From Kushneria konosiri (GTDB taxonomy: Bacteria; Pseudomonadota; Gammaproteobacteria; Pseudomonadales; Halomonadaceae), in NCBI RefSeq assembly GCF_002155145.1, contig NZ_CP021323.1, forward strand, positions 1,054,001 through 1,118,000: 64,000 nt of DNA, read 5' to 3'. This document shows, piece by piece, positions 27,133 to 36,906 of the stretch. Numbering within the stretch: position 1 is the stretch's first letter; each line of letters starts with the position of its first letter. The position numbers and the translations under genes were made by a program. The notes under the pieces were generated by a model that was given only the letters and a program-made list of their open reading frames with translations, was not told the origin of the DNA and searched no databases.

Positions 27133-29346
27133 TTAGAAATCCAGCGTCGCCGAGAGCTTGAAGGTACGCGGCTCACCCTGTAGCAGCGTCTGCGATCCTG
27201 TTGTGGCCGCCGATGCCCAGTACTCTTCGTCGGTAACGTTTTCGACATCGGCGCGCCAGATCAGGCTGCCTTCGTTGAACGGCATGGTATAGCGAAGCCC
27301 CAGGTCCAGCCGCGTCCATGGATCTACCTTCAGATTGTTGGCCTCGTCCACGTACTGCGAACCGGTGCGGATCACGCGCCCGGTCGCGGTCAGATTCTGT
27401 ACATCGGGCAGGTCCCACTCGCCGCCCAGCACGTAACGATGGCCCGCCACGCCCGGCGCATCATTGCCATCACTGGCGCCGTCAGTCGTGTCACGCAGTT
27501 CGGGGTCCAGCCAGGTCGCGCTGGCGAGCAGACGCACACCTTCCAGAGGTTCGCCGTACAGACTGGCCTCGAGTCCGCGATTGCGCTGCTCGCCGTTATA
27601 GCCGGCGGTCTGACTGCCATCGGCATTGGTTTCGATGCTGACCTGAGGCTGTTCGATCTGGAACAGCGCGATACCGCCGCCGATCGAGCCGTAATCAAAC
27701 TTTGCCCCCACCTCATCCTGTTTGGAGCGGACAATGCCCAGCACGTCACCGGCGTTGGTGACCGTATTCCCCCCACTGGTAAAGGGCGCCGACTCGCCGG
27801 CCTGCAGCGCTTCGATATGATTGGCGTACAGCGAGATATTGTCGGTCGCCTTGTAGAGCAGTCCATAAACCGGCGTCACGCGCGACTCTGCAAAGCGGTC
27901 AGTCAGCACGCCGTCAGCAGCGCCGTAATTGTTGACCTCGATTTCCTGATAACGCACGCCCAGCGTCAGCAGCAGTCGGTCATCGATAAAGCCCAGCGTA
28001 TCGGAGAGTGAAACACCGTTGTTATAGACCCGGCCGGTGGTGTTGGGATCATTCAGATTACCGCTCACAAACGGCGAGTCCAGAAGCGCTATATCAGCAG
28101 GATCGTAAAGATTGGTCGCGGTACCCGCGAAATTGCCCTCATAAGCCACATCCTTGCGCGAATAGACGCTGGAGTAGCCCAGATTGAGCTGATGCGAGAC
28201 CGGCCCGGTATCGAGCTCGCCGCGCAGCCCGATCTGGCTGGCCAGCGATTCCGACTGATAGGCCGTATCCAGCTGTGACACGGTGCCGTTACCCTCTTCA
28301 TCGGCCAGGCTGACGCTGCCGGACAGGGTTCTTTCATGGGTCCGATTGCCGCCCAGCGCCGCATAGCCGGTCCAGTCGTCGTTGAAGTCATGCTCGCCGC
28401 GCACCATGGCGAAGGTGGTTTCAAGGCTGGAACGGTTCCAGCCCGGTACATAGTTGGCATCGGCGTCCGGCACGTCGGGCACCGAATTGCCGGTATAGCT
28501 GCCCAGGTTCAGGTTGAGCCGATCGCCGTCGATCACGGTTTTCTGATGGCCCAGATCGAACGAGAGTCGATCATCGCCGCCGTCATAATCCAGTCCCAGA
28601 AGCGCCAGAGTATTTTCACGCTCGGCATCATCAATGGCCGTATCGCCGCGTCCGCGCTTGAGCACCAGCCGGGCACCGAATTCGTTGGCCTCGCCAAAGC
28701 GGCGCCCGACATCCACACCGGAGTCGATATGGCCATCGCTGGTATAGCCGGTCGACAGTCGGTTGATGGGCGTATCGGTGGCGCGTCTGGGCTCGATATT
28801 GACCGACCCGCCCACGCCGGTACCGCCGGCCGGGACGCCGTTGGCAAAGGCGCTGGCGCCCTTGAAAAGCTCCACGCGACGGGCAATATCGCTGGCAACG
28901 ATCTGACGCGGCAGCACGCCATAGAGACCGCCAAAGGAGATGTCGTCGTTGTAGAGATTGAAACCGCGAACCTTGAAGGATTCAGAATAGTTGCCAAAGC
29001 CCGTGCCGACCGCGACCGAGGCGTCGTTTTGCAGCACGTCACCGATGGTATCGGCCTGCTGGTTCTCGATCAGCTCATCGGTATAGCTGATGACGTTGAA
29101 CGGCACGTTCATCGCGTCCTGCTCGCCCAGGATGCCAAGTCGCCCGCCCTGAGCCACCTGCCCTCCGGCATAGGCCGGCGGCGGCGTGTTACCTGCCGTC
29201 TCAAGCGCCGTACTGGTCACTGTGATGGTCTCAAGACTGCCATCCTGCCCGGCCGCGTACGTTGCACTCGGTGCAGCCATGCTGCCCACAACAACGCCTG
29301 CGACGGCATACATCAGCCGTCGTCCGGCCTCCTGTTCCCTTATCAT
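27133..29346 (-). CDS. TonB-dependent siderophore receptor
   Basis: About 737 residues. A signal peptide (MIREQEAGRRLMYAVAGVVVGSM, cut near TYA) leads to a TonB box (LETITVTSTAL), a plug domain (about residues 60-190; NVPFNVISYTDELIENQ, FKVRGFNLYNDDISFGG, VELFKGASAFANGVPAGGTG) and a 22-stranded barrel ending in the aromatic residue of KLSATLDF. The plug motifs are those of ferrichrome/catecholate-hydroxamate type siderophore receptors. I chose ATG 29346 because AAAGGG lies nine bases upstream; ATG 29364 adds six residues. A weak Fur-like match lies upstream around 29463-29481. No siderophore biosynthesis genes are near. Confidence 0.9.
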   Translation of the reverse strand: MIREQEAGRRLMYAVAGVVVGSMAAPSATYAAGQDGSLETITVTSTALETAGNTPPPAYAGGQVAQGGRLGILGEQDAMNVPFNVISYTDELIENQQADTIGDVLQNDASVAVGTGFGNYSESFKVRGFNLYNDDISFGGLYGVLPRQIVASDIARRVELFKGASAFANGVPAGGTGVGGSVNIEPRRATDTPINRLSTGYTSDGHIDSGVDVGRRFGEANEFGARLVLKRGRGDTAIDDAERENTLALLGLDYDGGDDRLSFDLGHQKTVIDGDRLNLNLGSYTGNSVPDVPDADANYVPGWNRSSLETTFAMVRGEHDFNDDWTGYAALGGNRTHERTLSGSVSLADEEGNGTVSQLDTAYQSESLASQIGLRGELDTGPVSHQLNLGYSSVYSRKDVAYEGNFAGTATNLYDPADIALLDSPFVSGNLNDPNTTGRVYNNGVSLSDTLGFIDDRLLLTLGVRYQEIEVNNYGAADGVLTDRFAESRVTPVYGLLYKATDNISLYANHIEALQAGESAPFTSGGNTVTNAGDVLGIVRSKQDEVGAKFDYGSIGGGIALFQIEQPQVSIETNADGSQTAGYNGEQRNRGLEASLYGEPLEGVRLLASATWLDPELRDTTDGASDGNDAPGVAGHRYVLGGEWDLPDVQNLTATGRVIRTGSQYVDEANNLKVDPWTRLDLGLRYTMPFNEGSLIWRADVENVTDEEYWASAATTGSQTLLQGEPRTFKLSATLDF

Positions 29347-29528
29347 TGCTCTGAACCCTTTCATTGTTGGTGCCCGTCGCCGGTGACAACGAGGTAATGC
29401 GTCAGCCGTCTCCTGCCACCGGTGTCCCTGGTCATCGACTTTACTGCGACAAGGATACCGGTGTTAATAAAGTGCATTTGAAAACTGTTCGCATATCGAA
29501 CGCAACAGGCATTCACTTAAGCAGACAC

Positions 29529-29555
29529 AAAAAAACCATCCCGAAGGATGGTTTT
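29529..29555 (-). terminator. Intrinsic terminator of ugd
   Basis: On the minus strand, AAAACCATCC, a short TTCG-type loop and GGATGGTTTT are followed by a T-run (complement of the A-run at 29529-29535). It lies about 27 bases after the ugd stop. The UUCG tetraloop strengthens the hairpin. Confidence 0.9.
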
Positions 29556-29581
29556 GAGAGCAGGCGCTGGTAGAGACAGGA

Positions 29582-30748
29582 TCAGTCGATATTGAACAGA
29601 TCGCGGGTATAGACCTTGTCCTGCACATCCTTGAGCTCGGGCATCATGCGGTTGGCCACAATCACATCGGCCTCGGCCTTGAAGGCCTCGAAGTCCTTGA
29701 TCACTCTGGAGTTGAAAAACTCATCTTCCGCAAGGCTCGGTTCATAGACGATGACTTCAACGCCCTTGGCCTTGATGCGCTTCATCACGCCCTGCATGGC
29801 GCTGGCGCGGAAGTTGTCGGAGCCGCTTTTCATCACCAGACGATAGACGCCAACGACCTTCGGCTGGCGACGCAGGATCGCCTCGGCCACGAAGTCCTTG
29901 CGGGTGCGGTTGGCTTCAACGATGGCCTGGATCAGATTGTTGGGCACGTTCTGATAGTTGGCCAGCAGCTGACGGGTGTCCTTGGGCAGGCAGTAACCGC
30001 CATAGCCAAAGCTCGGATTGTTGTAGTGGTTACCGATACGCGGGTCGAGGCCGACACCGTCGATGATCTGACGAGCGTCGAGACCGTGGGTCTCGGCGTA
30101 GGTATCCAGCTCGTTGAAATAGGCCACACGCATGGCCAGATACGTATTGGAGAAGAGCTTGATCGCCTCGGCTTCGGTGCTGTCCACCAAAAGCGTGGGG
30201 ATGTCCTGCTTGATTGCGCCCTCTTTCAGCATGTTGGCAAACTGCTCGGCACGCTCGGAACGCTCGCCCACAATGATGCGCGACGGATGCAGGTTGTCAT
30301 ACAGCGCCTTGCCCTCGCGCAGAAACTCCGGCGAGAACATCAGGTTTTTGGTGTTGAAACGCTCGACCGCATCATGGGTATAGCCTACCGGGACGGTGGA
30401 CTTGATCACCATCACGGCGTCGGGATTGATCGCCATGACGTCATCGATGACCGACTCAACGCTTTTGGTGTTGAAGTAGTTGGTCTGGGGGTCGTAATCG
30501 GTGGGCGTGGCGATAATGACAAACGCCGCATCGCGATAAGCCGCTTCCTTGTCCAGTGTGGCAGTGAAATTCAGCGCACGATTGGCCAGAAAATCCGAGA
30601 TTTCCGCATCCTCGATGGGCGACTGCCCCTGATTCAGGCGCTCGACCTTCTCGGGCACGATATCGACCGCGACCACTTCATGATGCTGCGCCAGCAGCAT
30701 GGCGTTGGAAAGGCCCACATAGCCTGTGCCTGCAACTGCAATTTTCAC
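29582..30748 (-). CDS. ugd: UDP-glucose 6-dehydrogenase
   Basis: NAD-dependent cytosolic enzyme oxidising UDP-glucose to UDP-glucuronate, a precursor for exopolysaccharide, capsule or lipid A sugars. The 388-residue product has the N-terminal NAD site [14 protein letters not shown], the conserved KSTVPVGYT, and the catalytic cysteine in [13 protein letters not shown]. It is a short E. coli-type UGD. It stands alone, with its own terminator. The only related gene in the window is the flippase at 18066. Confidence 0.95.
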   Translation of the reverse strand: MKIAVAGTGYVGLSNAMLLAQHHEVVAVDIVPEKVERLNQGQSPIEDAEISDFLANRALNFTATLDKEAAYRDAAFVIIATPTDYDPQTNYFNTKSVESVIDDVMAINPDAVMVIKSTVPVGYTHDAVERFNTKNLMFSPEFLREGKALYDNLHPSRIIVGERSERAEQFANMLKEGAIKQDIPTLLVDSTEAEAIKLFSNTYLAMRVAYFNELDTYAETHGLDARQIIDGVGLDPRIGNHYNNPSFGYGGYCLPKDTRQLLANYQNVPNNLIQAIVEANRTRKDFVAEAILRRQPKVVGVYRLVMKSGSDNFRASAMQGVMKRIKAKGVEVIVYEPSLAEDEFFNSRVIKDFEAFKAEADVIVANRMMPELKDVQDKVYTRDLFNID

Positions 30749-30923
30749 TTGAACTGTCCTTTCGTCAAAAATGTGCTTTACCGACCTTCACCGGACCCTT
30801 TGGCCATTCCGATGACAGCGCCCTCACGGGACCGTGTCGTGACTGCTACCCACCATCATACTCGACCCGCCCGGAGAATCGCTTGGCACAAACGCTACTT
30901 TTCATCCCTGTACAACGCCGGTC

Positions 30924-30968
30924 AAAGCGCAGGGCCAGCGCAAGGCTGGCCCCATGGTAACGCGCTTT
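30924..30968 (-). terminator. Nested hairpin downstream of dgoD
   Basis: The inner stem GGGCCAGC/GCTGGCCC (30932-30952) lies within outer arms AAAGCGC (30924-30930) and GCGCTTT (30962-30968). On the minus strand it follows the dgoD stop by about 25 bases and ends in GCGCTTTG. It is a plausible but weak terminator between dgoD and ugd. Confidence 0.5.
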
Positions 30969-30993
30969 CGTATCCGTGATCAGTCAACACGGC

Positions 30994-32142
30994 CTACCAT
31001 TCGGCAAAGCTGCCGTCCTTGTGGCGCCAGATGGGATTGCGCCAGCGATGGCCGATCCCGGCGCGCTCGCGCACGTAACCCTCGTTGACCTCGACGCCCA
31101 GCCCCGGCCCCTGCGGGATTTTGACGTAGCCGTCCTCATAGGCAAACACTTCCGGATTTTTGACGTAATCCAGCAGGTCATTGCCCTGGTTGTAGTGAAT
31201 GCCCAAGCTCTGTTCCTGGATGAAGGCGTTATAGCAGTTGGCATCAAGCTGCAGGTTGGCGGCGAGTGCGATCGGGCCCAGCGGGCAGTGCAGGGCGAGC
31301 GCCACATCGTAGGCCTCGGCCATGTTGGCGATCTTGCGCGTCTCGGTGATGCCGCCGGAGTGGGACGGGTCGGGCTGAATGATATCGACGTACCCCCCGG
31401 CCAGAATCTGCTTGAAGTCCCAGCGCGAGAAAAGCCGCTCACCCAGCGCAATCGGGATGTTCGACAGCGGCGCGATCTCCTTCAACGCCTCGGCGTTTTC
31501 ACTGAGTACCGGCTCTTCGACGAACATCAGTCGATAGGGCTCGAGCTCCTTCATCAGCACCTTGGCCATCGGCTTGTGCACGCGGCCGTGAAAATCCACG
31601 CCGATACCGAAGTTCGGACCGACCGCATCCCGAATCGCCGCCACGTTGGCAATGACCCCATCGACCTTGTCGAAGGTGTCGATGAACTGCATCTCTTCAC
31701 TGGCGTTCATCTTGATGGCCGTGAAGCCGTCGTCCATGCGCTCTTTCGCCATGCGCGCGGTATCGCCCGGGCGATCCCCCCCGATCCAGGAGTAGACGCG
31801 AATGCGATCACGCACGGCCCCGCCCAGAAGCTCATGGGCCGGCACACCCAGCACCTTGCCCTTGATGTCCCACAGCGCCTGATCGATCCCGGCCAGTGCG
31901 CTCATGTGGATGGCGCCGCCGCGATAGAAGCCGCCGCGATACATCACCGTCCAGTGATCCTCGATATGGCGCGGGTCCTTGCCGATCAGATAGTCGGCGA
32001 GCTCCTCCACCGCGGCCGCCACGGTGTGAGCGCGACCTTCGACCACCGGCTCGCCCCAGCCGACAAACCCCTCGTCGGTCTCGATTTTCAGAAAGCACCA
32101 GCGCGGCGGCACAATGAAGGTTTCCAGTCGGGTAATTTTCAT
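30994..32142 (-). CDS. dgoD: D-galactonate dehydratase DgoD
   Basis: Enolase-superfamily enzyme that dehydrates D-galactonate to 2-keto-3-deoxygalactonate. The 382-residue product starts [25 protein letters not shown], close to E. coli DgoD. The TIM barrel carries the metal-binding acidic residues ([19 protein letters not shown]) and the HIS-type base region ([28 protein letters not shown]). It is the last gene of iclR-dgoK-dgoA-dgoD, 58 bases after dgoA. Confidence 0.95.
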   Translation of the reverse strand: MKITRLETFIVPPRWCFLKIETDEGFVGWGEPVVEGRAHTVAAAVEELADYLIGKDPRHIEDHWTVMYRGGFYRGGAIHMSALAGIDQALWDIKGKVLGVPAHELLGGAVRDRIRVYSWIGGDRPGDTARMAKERMDDGFTAIKMNASEEMQFIDTFDKVDGVIANVAAIRDAVGPNFGIGVDFHGRVHKPMAKVLMKELEPYRLMFVEEPVLSENAEALKEIAPLSNIPIALGERLFSRWDFKQILAGGYVDIIQPDPSHSGGITETRKIANMAEAYDVALALHCPLGPIALAANLQLDANCYNAFIQEQSLGIHYNQGNDLLDYVKNPEVFAYEDGYVKIPQGPGLGVEVNEGYVRERAGIGHRWRNPIWRHKDGSFAEW

Positions 32143-32200
32143 GACAGTACTCGGCAGTTTCCGGTCTTGAGTGGGTCAGAAGGAAGTCATTCGTGTCGGA

Positions 32201-32824
32201 TCAGCGCTTGAGCGCCTGCCACGCATCTGCGAAGGCGCGGGCGTTACGGCCCACCTCTTCCGCACTCATGCCGGGCTTGTAGAGCGCCGAGCCCAGCCCG
32301 AAGCCGCCGGCACCGGCATCAACGAATGCCTGCATGTTGTCAGGCGTAATGCCCCCGACCGGCAACAGCGCTACTTCAGGGGGCAACACGGCCCGCCAGG
32401 CCTTGATGACCTTCGGCCCCAGTTGCTCGGCCGGGAACATCTTGAGCACATCGGCGCCGGCATTGAGCGCGGCAAAGGCCTCGGTCGGCGTGGCCACGCC
32501 CGGCGCACTGACCAGCCCTGCGGCCTTGGTAGACTGAACGACGCGCGGGTCGCCGTGGGGCGAGACGATCAGCTTGCCGCCGGCATGCGCCACGTCACGC
32601 ACCTGCTGAACACGAGTGACCGTGCCGGCACCGATCAGGCACCTGTCACCCAGAAGCCGATCCAGCCGCACGATGCTCTCCAGCGGTTCGGGCGAGTTGA
32701 GCGGCACTTCCATGATGCGAAAGCCCGCGTCATAAAGCGCCTGACCGATGGGCTCGATCTCGTGTTGCGTGACGCCGCGTAAAATCGCGATGAGCGGCAG
32801 GGTCTGCAGGTGCTCATTCAACAT
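32201..32824 (-). CDS. dgoA: 2-dehydro-3-deoxy-6-phosphogalactonate aldolase DgoA
   Basis: Class I aldolase splitting KDPGal into pyruvate and glyceraldehyde-3-phosphate. The 207-residue product has the family opening PLIAILRGVTQHEIEP, a conserved GAGTVTRVQQV, and the Schiff-base lysine region VLKMFPAEQLGPKVIKAW. I chose MLNEHLQ at 32824 because AAGGAG lies upstream; the ATG at 32845 would include that ribosome site within the coding region. It sits between dgoK and dgoD. Confidence 0.94.
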   Translation of the reverse strand: MLNEHLQTLPLIAILRGVTQHEIEPIGQALYDAGFRIMEVPLNSPEPLESIVRLDRLLGDRCLIGAGTVTRVQQVRDVAHAGGKLIVSPHGDPRVVQSTKAAGLVSAPGVATPTEAFAALNAGADVLKMFPAEQLGPKVIKAWRAVLPPEVALLPVGGITPDNMQAFVDAGAGGFGLGSALYKPGMSAEEVGRNARAFADAWQALKR

Positions 32825-32860
32825 GGTCTGCTCCTTTGTAAGCATAAAGCGTCAGAATCT

Positions 32861-33829
32861 TCAGACGGGCTCGATCAGGCCGGCATGACGGGCAATGGTC
32901 ATCAATCCGCTGATGCTGGCATCACTGATGGTCTGAACGTCGGCGTAGTCAAAATACGACAGCGCCCGGGTATAGCGCTGACACAGGGCATCATCACCGA
33001 TCAGGGCAAGCTTCAAACGGGACTGCGCCTCCAGTGCCACGGTCGCGCTGCGGACTTCTTCACCGATCAAGAGCCCGGAGAGATAGGCCAGACTCGCCGC
33101 GGGCGAGAGCTCATCGGCCAGTACGCGGCTGCGCACGCTGAAAAGCTGCCCGGAAAGTCCGGCGCTTCCAGCGTCACGGGCGTTGGCAAGCCCTTCATCA
33201 AAGGCCGCAAGGCTTGCCGCCTGGCTGGCGTCTTCCTGACACTCGCGCGCCGGACGCCCCAGAATCGAATGCTCGCGCAGCACCGCGTAGAGCTCACCGG
33301 TCATGTGGGTGGTAAAGCCCGTCAGACGTTCATGCTCGATTCGCGCCCACTTGCTGTGGGTGCCGGGCATCACCAGCAGCGAGGCCTGTGCCAGTTCCGG
33401 CTGATGCGCCATCACGCCAATCAACTGGGTCTCCTCGCCACGCATGACGTTGGGCAGCGCACCGGTGGTGGCGTCGCTATGCTGCATGACCCCCGGCACC
33501 AGCGAGAGTCGGTCAATGCCGGTCTCGATCTCGATCAGCCCGTTGGCGATGGCACCGGCATCGACGGGGGCGGCCACATAGGGCACTTCCTGCCAGCCGC
33601 CGCGGCTGCCGATCATGCCGCAGGCCAGCGCCGGAAGCTCTGGATGCGTCTCGCGCCAGGGCCCGACCACGGTCTGATAGGCCCGGGCAAAGTCGCCTTC
33701 CGGTGTCTGCAGGATGCCCCAGGGCTCGTGACGCTGATCCAGAATCTGCCCGCGTTCATCGAGCAGCCAGGCACGCAGCGTGGAAGTCCCCCAGTCGAGC
33801 GCGATCAGGCGCGCAGAGGTGTCAGTCAT
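32861..33829 (-). CDS. dgoK: 2-dehydro-3-deoxygalactonokinase DgoK
   Basis: Phosphorylates 2-keto-3-deoxygalactonate at C6, feeding the DgoA aldolase. The 322-residue product has the family N-terminus RLIALDWGTSTLRAWLLDERG, a phosphate-binding ASKHA-type motif, and the LVMPGTHSKWARI segment. The start at 33829 has GGGAG upstream and overlaps the end of the IclR gene by eight bases, so the two are coupled. An in-frame ATG at 33913 lies within the regulator and is rejected. Confidence 0.94.
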   Translation of the reverse strand: MTDTSARLIALDWGTSTLRAWLLDERGQILDQRHEPWGILQTPEGDFARAYQTVVGPWRETHPELPALACGMIGSRGGWQEVPYVAAPVDAGAIANGLIEIETGIDRLSLVPGVMQHSDATTGALPNVMRGEETQLIGVMAHQPELAQASLLVMPGTHSKWARIEHERLTGFTTHMTGELYAVLREHSILGRPARECQEDASQAASLAAFDEGLANARDAGSAGLSGQLFSVRSRVLADELSPAASLAYLSGLLIGEEVRSATVALEAQSRLKLALIGDDALCQRYTRALSYFDYADVQTISDASISGLMTIARHAGLIEPV

Positions 33830-34670
33830 GAAAGGCTCCCGCGGATAAAGAAAGGGAAGAGTCAGGGTGAATGCCGGGCCGGGCGATCCGGTTCGAGAGC
33901 TGCGCGGCAGCATCGCGGACCCTGGGAGCCAGCTCGGTCAGACGCTCATCCGACATCCAGGGTGTGGCGCTGGCAATGCTGATCGCGGCGACGATCGTGC
34001 CACGTGCGTCGCGCACCGGCGCGGCCACGCAGCGAATGCCACGCTCGTTGTCCTCAAGATCCAGCACGATGCCCGTGCCTTGATAATCAAGCAGCCGCGT
34101 TCGGTACTCGGGCCAGGCCGGCGGCACCAGTGGCGCAAGCCCGGCCACCGGCGCCTCGTTCTGGCGTGTCTGGTGATCACGGGCGAGCGTGTAAAGCCGC
34201 TGCCACTGGGTCTCATCGAGATCGAGCATCAGCGCCCGGCCGACACCGGTCAGCGCCAGCGGCAGGCGAAGCCCGGGACGCGAGCGCATCTCCAGCCCGC
34301 GCGAGCCGCGAATCTTGTCGAGATAGACCACGTCGTCGCCGTCGCGAATTCCCAGGTGCACGCTGTCGCCGCAATCGCGGGCCAGCGCCTCGATGATCGG
34401 ACGGGCCAGCGTCACCAGCGGCATCTGCTCGCGGGCGCGGGTGCCGAGCGTGGCCAGCTTGATGCCAAGCTGATAGCCATGGGCATCCTGGCGCAGATAG
34501 CCGGCATGCATCAGCGCCGACACCAGTCGATGTGTGGTGCTGCGCGTGCACTGGATACGCTCGCCGATGGCGGCCAGGTCGTGATGCCCCTCCGCGACGG
34601 CATCAAGCACCGCCAGCCCGCGCATCAGGGCCTGCGCGCCGGCCGGCCGGGTAGAAAGAGAGGTTGTCAT
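33822..34670 (-). CDS. IclR-family regulator of the galactonate operon
   Basis: A 282-residue regulator with an N-terminal winged helix-turn-helix (RGLAVLDAVAEGHHDLAAIGERIQCTRSTTHRLVSAL) and an IclR effector domain (DGDDVVYLDKIRG...). It is first in the dgo operon and overlaps dgoK by eight bases, so it is most likely the local repressor responding to galactonate or a related acid. E. coli uses a GntR-type DgoR, so the regulator family differs here. The start at 34670 (MTTSLSTRPAG) is preferred over 34706. A palindrome 50 bp upstream is its likely operator. Confidence 0.9.
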   Translation of the reverse strand: MTTSLSTRPAGAQALMRGLAVLDAVAEGHHDLAAIGERIQCTRSTTHRLVSALMHAGYLRQDAHGYQLGIKLATLGTRAREQMPLVTLARPIIEALARDCGDSVHLGIRDGDDVVYLDKIRGSRGLEMRSRPGLRLPLALTGVGRALMLDLDETQWQRLYTLARDHQTRQNEAPVAGLAPLVPPAWPEYRTRLLDYQGTGIVLDLEDNERGIRCVAAPVRDARGTIVAAISIASATPWMSDERLTELAPRVRDAAAQLSNRIARPGIHPDSSLSLSAGAFHD

Positions 34671-34719
34671 GAGCCTGAGTGTACGCCTGAATCGGCCATA
34701 TCCCAATATGCGAACGTAA

Positions 34720-34736
34720 ATCCCATATTATGGGAT
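34720..34736. promoter_or_regulatory. Palindromic operator between iclR-dgo and the MscS gene
   Basis: A perfect 17-bp inverted repeat, ATCCCATA-T-TATGGGAT, with a partial second copy of the half-site (TATCCCAATATG, 34699-34710) toward the iclR gene. It sits in the divergent promoter region and is the best candidate binding site for the IclR regulator. Confidence 0.6.
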
Positions 34737-34814
34737 CAGGCTTGTGATACGAAGGTCTCGATCCTGTACTAAGGTCACAGGAGCCCTGGTATCCAACTGC
34801 AACGGGATTTGATC

Positions 34815-36221
34815 ATGCATGATCCGCTGATGGCCTGGCTTGCCACCCTTCCCCACTGGAGCCTGGCGGTGATGGCCATTGCCGTCGCCGCGGCCCTGCA
34901 CGGTCTTTTGAAGGTGATCCATCTTCGCCTGCGCGGGCTGGCAAACGGGCGCTTTCACCTGCTCAACGTCGCCGCCCTTGCCGTGCATCCGCCGCTGGTG
35001 TGTCTGGTCTGGTGCTATGGCGTCATGGTGGCGCTTTACTATCTGATCCCCGATGCGCTGGGCTGGCAGTCCACGATCATGACGCTGGCCAATGTGGTGG
35101 GTGTGTTTCTGGGGTTCTGGCTGTTTGTGCGGGTTTCGCGGCGCGTGATTGCGGTCATGGACCGCTGGTCGGACACCCGCCAGGGGTACTTCGAACGTTT
35201 TCTGGCGCCCTTTCTGGCTCGGGCCGCGGCGGCACTCTTTCCCATCTTTCTGCTCTTCTCGCTGTTTCCGCTTTTTGTCACCTCCGAGCGCTTCGATCTT
35301 GCCATTCACAACCTCCTCAGCATGCTGCTGATCACGAGTATCGCCGGCATTCTGGTGCACGGGGTCAATATCGTTGAGCGGGCCCTGCGTGAACACTACC
35401 GTGTCGATGTGGCCGACAATCTGGCCGCGCGCAAGGTGCACACCCAGATCGCCGTACTGCGCAAGATCGTCAACTTTCTCATCGTGCTGGTGGCGCTGGC
35501 CTCGATACTGATGCTCTTTGACAAGGTGCGCCAGCTCGGTACCAGCATTCTCGCCTCGGCCGGCATCATGGGGGTGATCCTGGGTTTCGCTGCGCAGAAA
35601 ATCTTCGGCAACCTGCTGGCCGGGATACAGATTGCGCTGACTCAGCCCATTCAGCTTGATGACGCGGTAGTGGTTCAGGGCGAATGGGGCTGGATCGAGG
35701 AGCTGACGCTGACCTACGTGGTGGTCAGGCTCTGGGACTGGCGACGGCTGGTGCTGCCGATCAACTGGTTTCTCGACAATCCGTTCGAGAACTGGACGCG
35801 AAGGACCAACGACCTGATCGGCAGCGTTTTTCTGTATGCCGATTTCTCGCTGCCGCTGGATGCGCTGCAGGAAGAAGCCACCCGCATCGCGCAGAATTCG
35901 CCGCTGTGGAGCGGCGTGGTATGCAAGGTGCAGCTGCTGGAGATGACCGAATACAACATGCAGTTGCGCGTGCTGGTCAGTGCCCGCGGTGGTGGCGACA
36001 CGTTCGATCTGCGCTGCGAGATGCGTGAGGGGCTGATCCGCTTCATCGCCCGGGAATATCCGGACGCTTTCCCGCGCATGAGAGTGATGATGCCGGATCG
36101 CAACAGCCTGCACGGCGAGCAGGAAGCCAGCCCTGCGCCGACCGGGGAAACCACGCTGACCCAGGCGCCGGAAGACGTAGCGGGCGAGGACCGGACACCG
36201 AACGGCCCGGCCCCCAACTGA
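34815..36221 (+). CDS. MscS-family mechanosensitive channel
   Basis: A 468-residue inner-membrane protein with about five hydrophobic segments, then the MscS pore helix and beta domain. The pore and beta-domain region LGTSILASAGIMGVILGFAAQKIFGNLLAGIQIALTQ is highly typical, with a following PIQLDDAVVV. The length and extra N-terminal segments place it in the medium-size MscS group rather than E. coli MscS itself. It releases solutes on hypo-osmotic shock, useful for a halophile. The frame also offers a TTG at 34809. It is divergent from the dgo operon. Confidence 0.9.
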   Translation: MHDPLMAWLATLPHWSLAVMAIAVAAALHGLLKVIHLRLRGLANGRFHLLNVAALAVHPPLVCLVWCYGVMVALYYLIPDALGWQSTIMTLANVVGVFLGFWLFVRVSRRVIAVMDRWSDTRQGYFERFLAPFLARAAAALFPIFLLFSLFPLFVTSERFDLAIHNLLSMLLITSIAGILVHGVNIVERALREHYRVDVADNLAARKVHTQIAVLRKIVNFLIVLVALASILMLFDKVRQLGTSILASAGIMGVILGFAAQKIFGNLLAGIQIALTQPIQLDDAVVVQGEWGWIEELTLTYVVVRLWDWRRLVLPINWFLDNPFENWTRRTNDLIGSVFLYADFSLPLDALQEEATRIAQNSPLWSGVVCKVQLLEMTEYNMQLRVLVSARGGGDTFDLRCEMREGLIRFIAREYPDAFPRMRVMMPDRNSLHGEQEASPAPTGETTLTQAPEDVAGEDRTPNGPAPN

Positions 36222-36229
36222 TCAACCGA

Positions 36230-36248
36230 ACCCGAGGTCGCCTCGGGT
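36230..36248. terminator. Hairpin between mscS and gloA
   Basis: A perfect 8-bp stem ACCCGAGG/CCTCGGGT with loop TCG lies between two convergent stops. No T-run exists on either strand, so it may simply protect the 3' ends of both mRNAs. Confidence 0.5.
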
Positions 36249-36249
36249 A

Positions 36250-36786
36250 CTACTGCCCGGCGCCGGCCATCAGATCGGCCTGAATCACCTCGATCCAGTA
36301 GCCGTCCGGGTCCTTTACGAACACCACGTTTTTCATCTTCCCATCATTGGCACGCTTGATGAACTCGACCCCCATGTCCTCGAACCAGGTCTCGGCGCTG
36401 TCCAGATTGGGTACGTTGAAACAGATGTGGCCATAGCCCTGCGGGTCCGAATTGCCATTGTGATAGGCAAACTCCGGATCGTCCTCGGTGCCCCAGTTGT
36501 GGGTCAGCTCCAAAAGCCCGCGCTGGCTGAAGGTCCAGATCGTGCGCTCATCCGGGTCTTCCGGCACGCTGTCTTCCGGAGAAAGCTGAGTCAGAAAATA
36601 GAGCGTGAATTGCATCTCGGGAAACTCGAGCTTGCGCAGCAGGCGCATGCCGAACACGTGGGTATAAAAATGCAGGGCACGCTCCGGGTCCTTGATGCGC
36701 ACCATCGAGTGGTTGAGCGTAAAGCCCGCCGCAGCGGTCGGAATTTCCTCGGCCACACCCGGGGCCTTCTCGGTAAAGGTGGTCAT
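36250..36786 (-). CDS. gloA: Lactoylglutathione lyase (glyoxalase I)
   Basis: A 178-residue VOC-fold metalloenzyme converting the methylglyoxal-glutathione hemithioacetal to S-lactoylglutathione. The segments LNHSMVRIKDPERALHFYTHVFGM, ELTHNWG, GYGHICFNVPNL and VFVKDPDGYWIEV supply the usual His-Glu-His-Glu ligands. The insertion around residues 75-85 (DSVPEDPDERTIW) is like the longer, Zn-type enzymes found in Pseudomonas and eukaryotes rather than the 135-residue E. coli Ni-type. The start has AAAGGAGAG upstream. Confidence 0.95.
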   Translation of the reverse strand: MTTFTEKAPGVAEEIPTAAAGFTLNHSMVRIKDPERALHFYTHVFGMRLLRKLEFPEMQFTLYFLTQLSPEDSVPEDPDERTIWTFSQRGLLELTHNWGTEDDPEFAYHNGNSDPQGYGHICFNVPNLDSAETWFEDMGVEFIKRANDGKMKNVVFVKDPDGYWIEVIQADLMAGAGQ

Positions 36787-36906
36787 ATGTCTCTCCTTTA
36801 AAACGTGTGGGTGCCAGTGTCGACCATGCCGGGCTTCCCTGCCACGGACGAGCGCATTTTTGGCCGGAGAGCAGGCAATGCTGCTGATTCAGAAATGGCG
36901 CGGTCC

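Noticed and set aside
34728-36113. A 461-codon open frame antisense to the MscS gene
   Set aside because: The product is His/Gln/Arg-rich with no motif, and the plus strand encodes a clear MscS channel.
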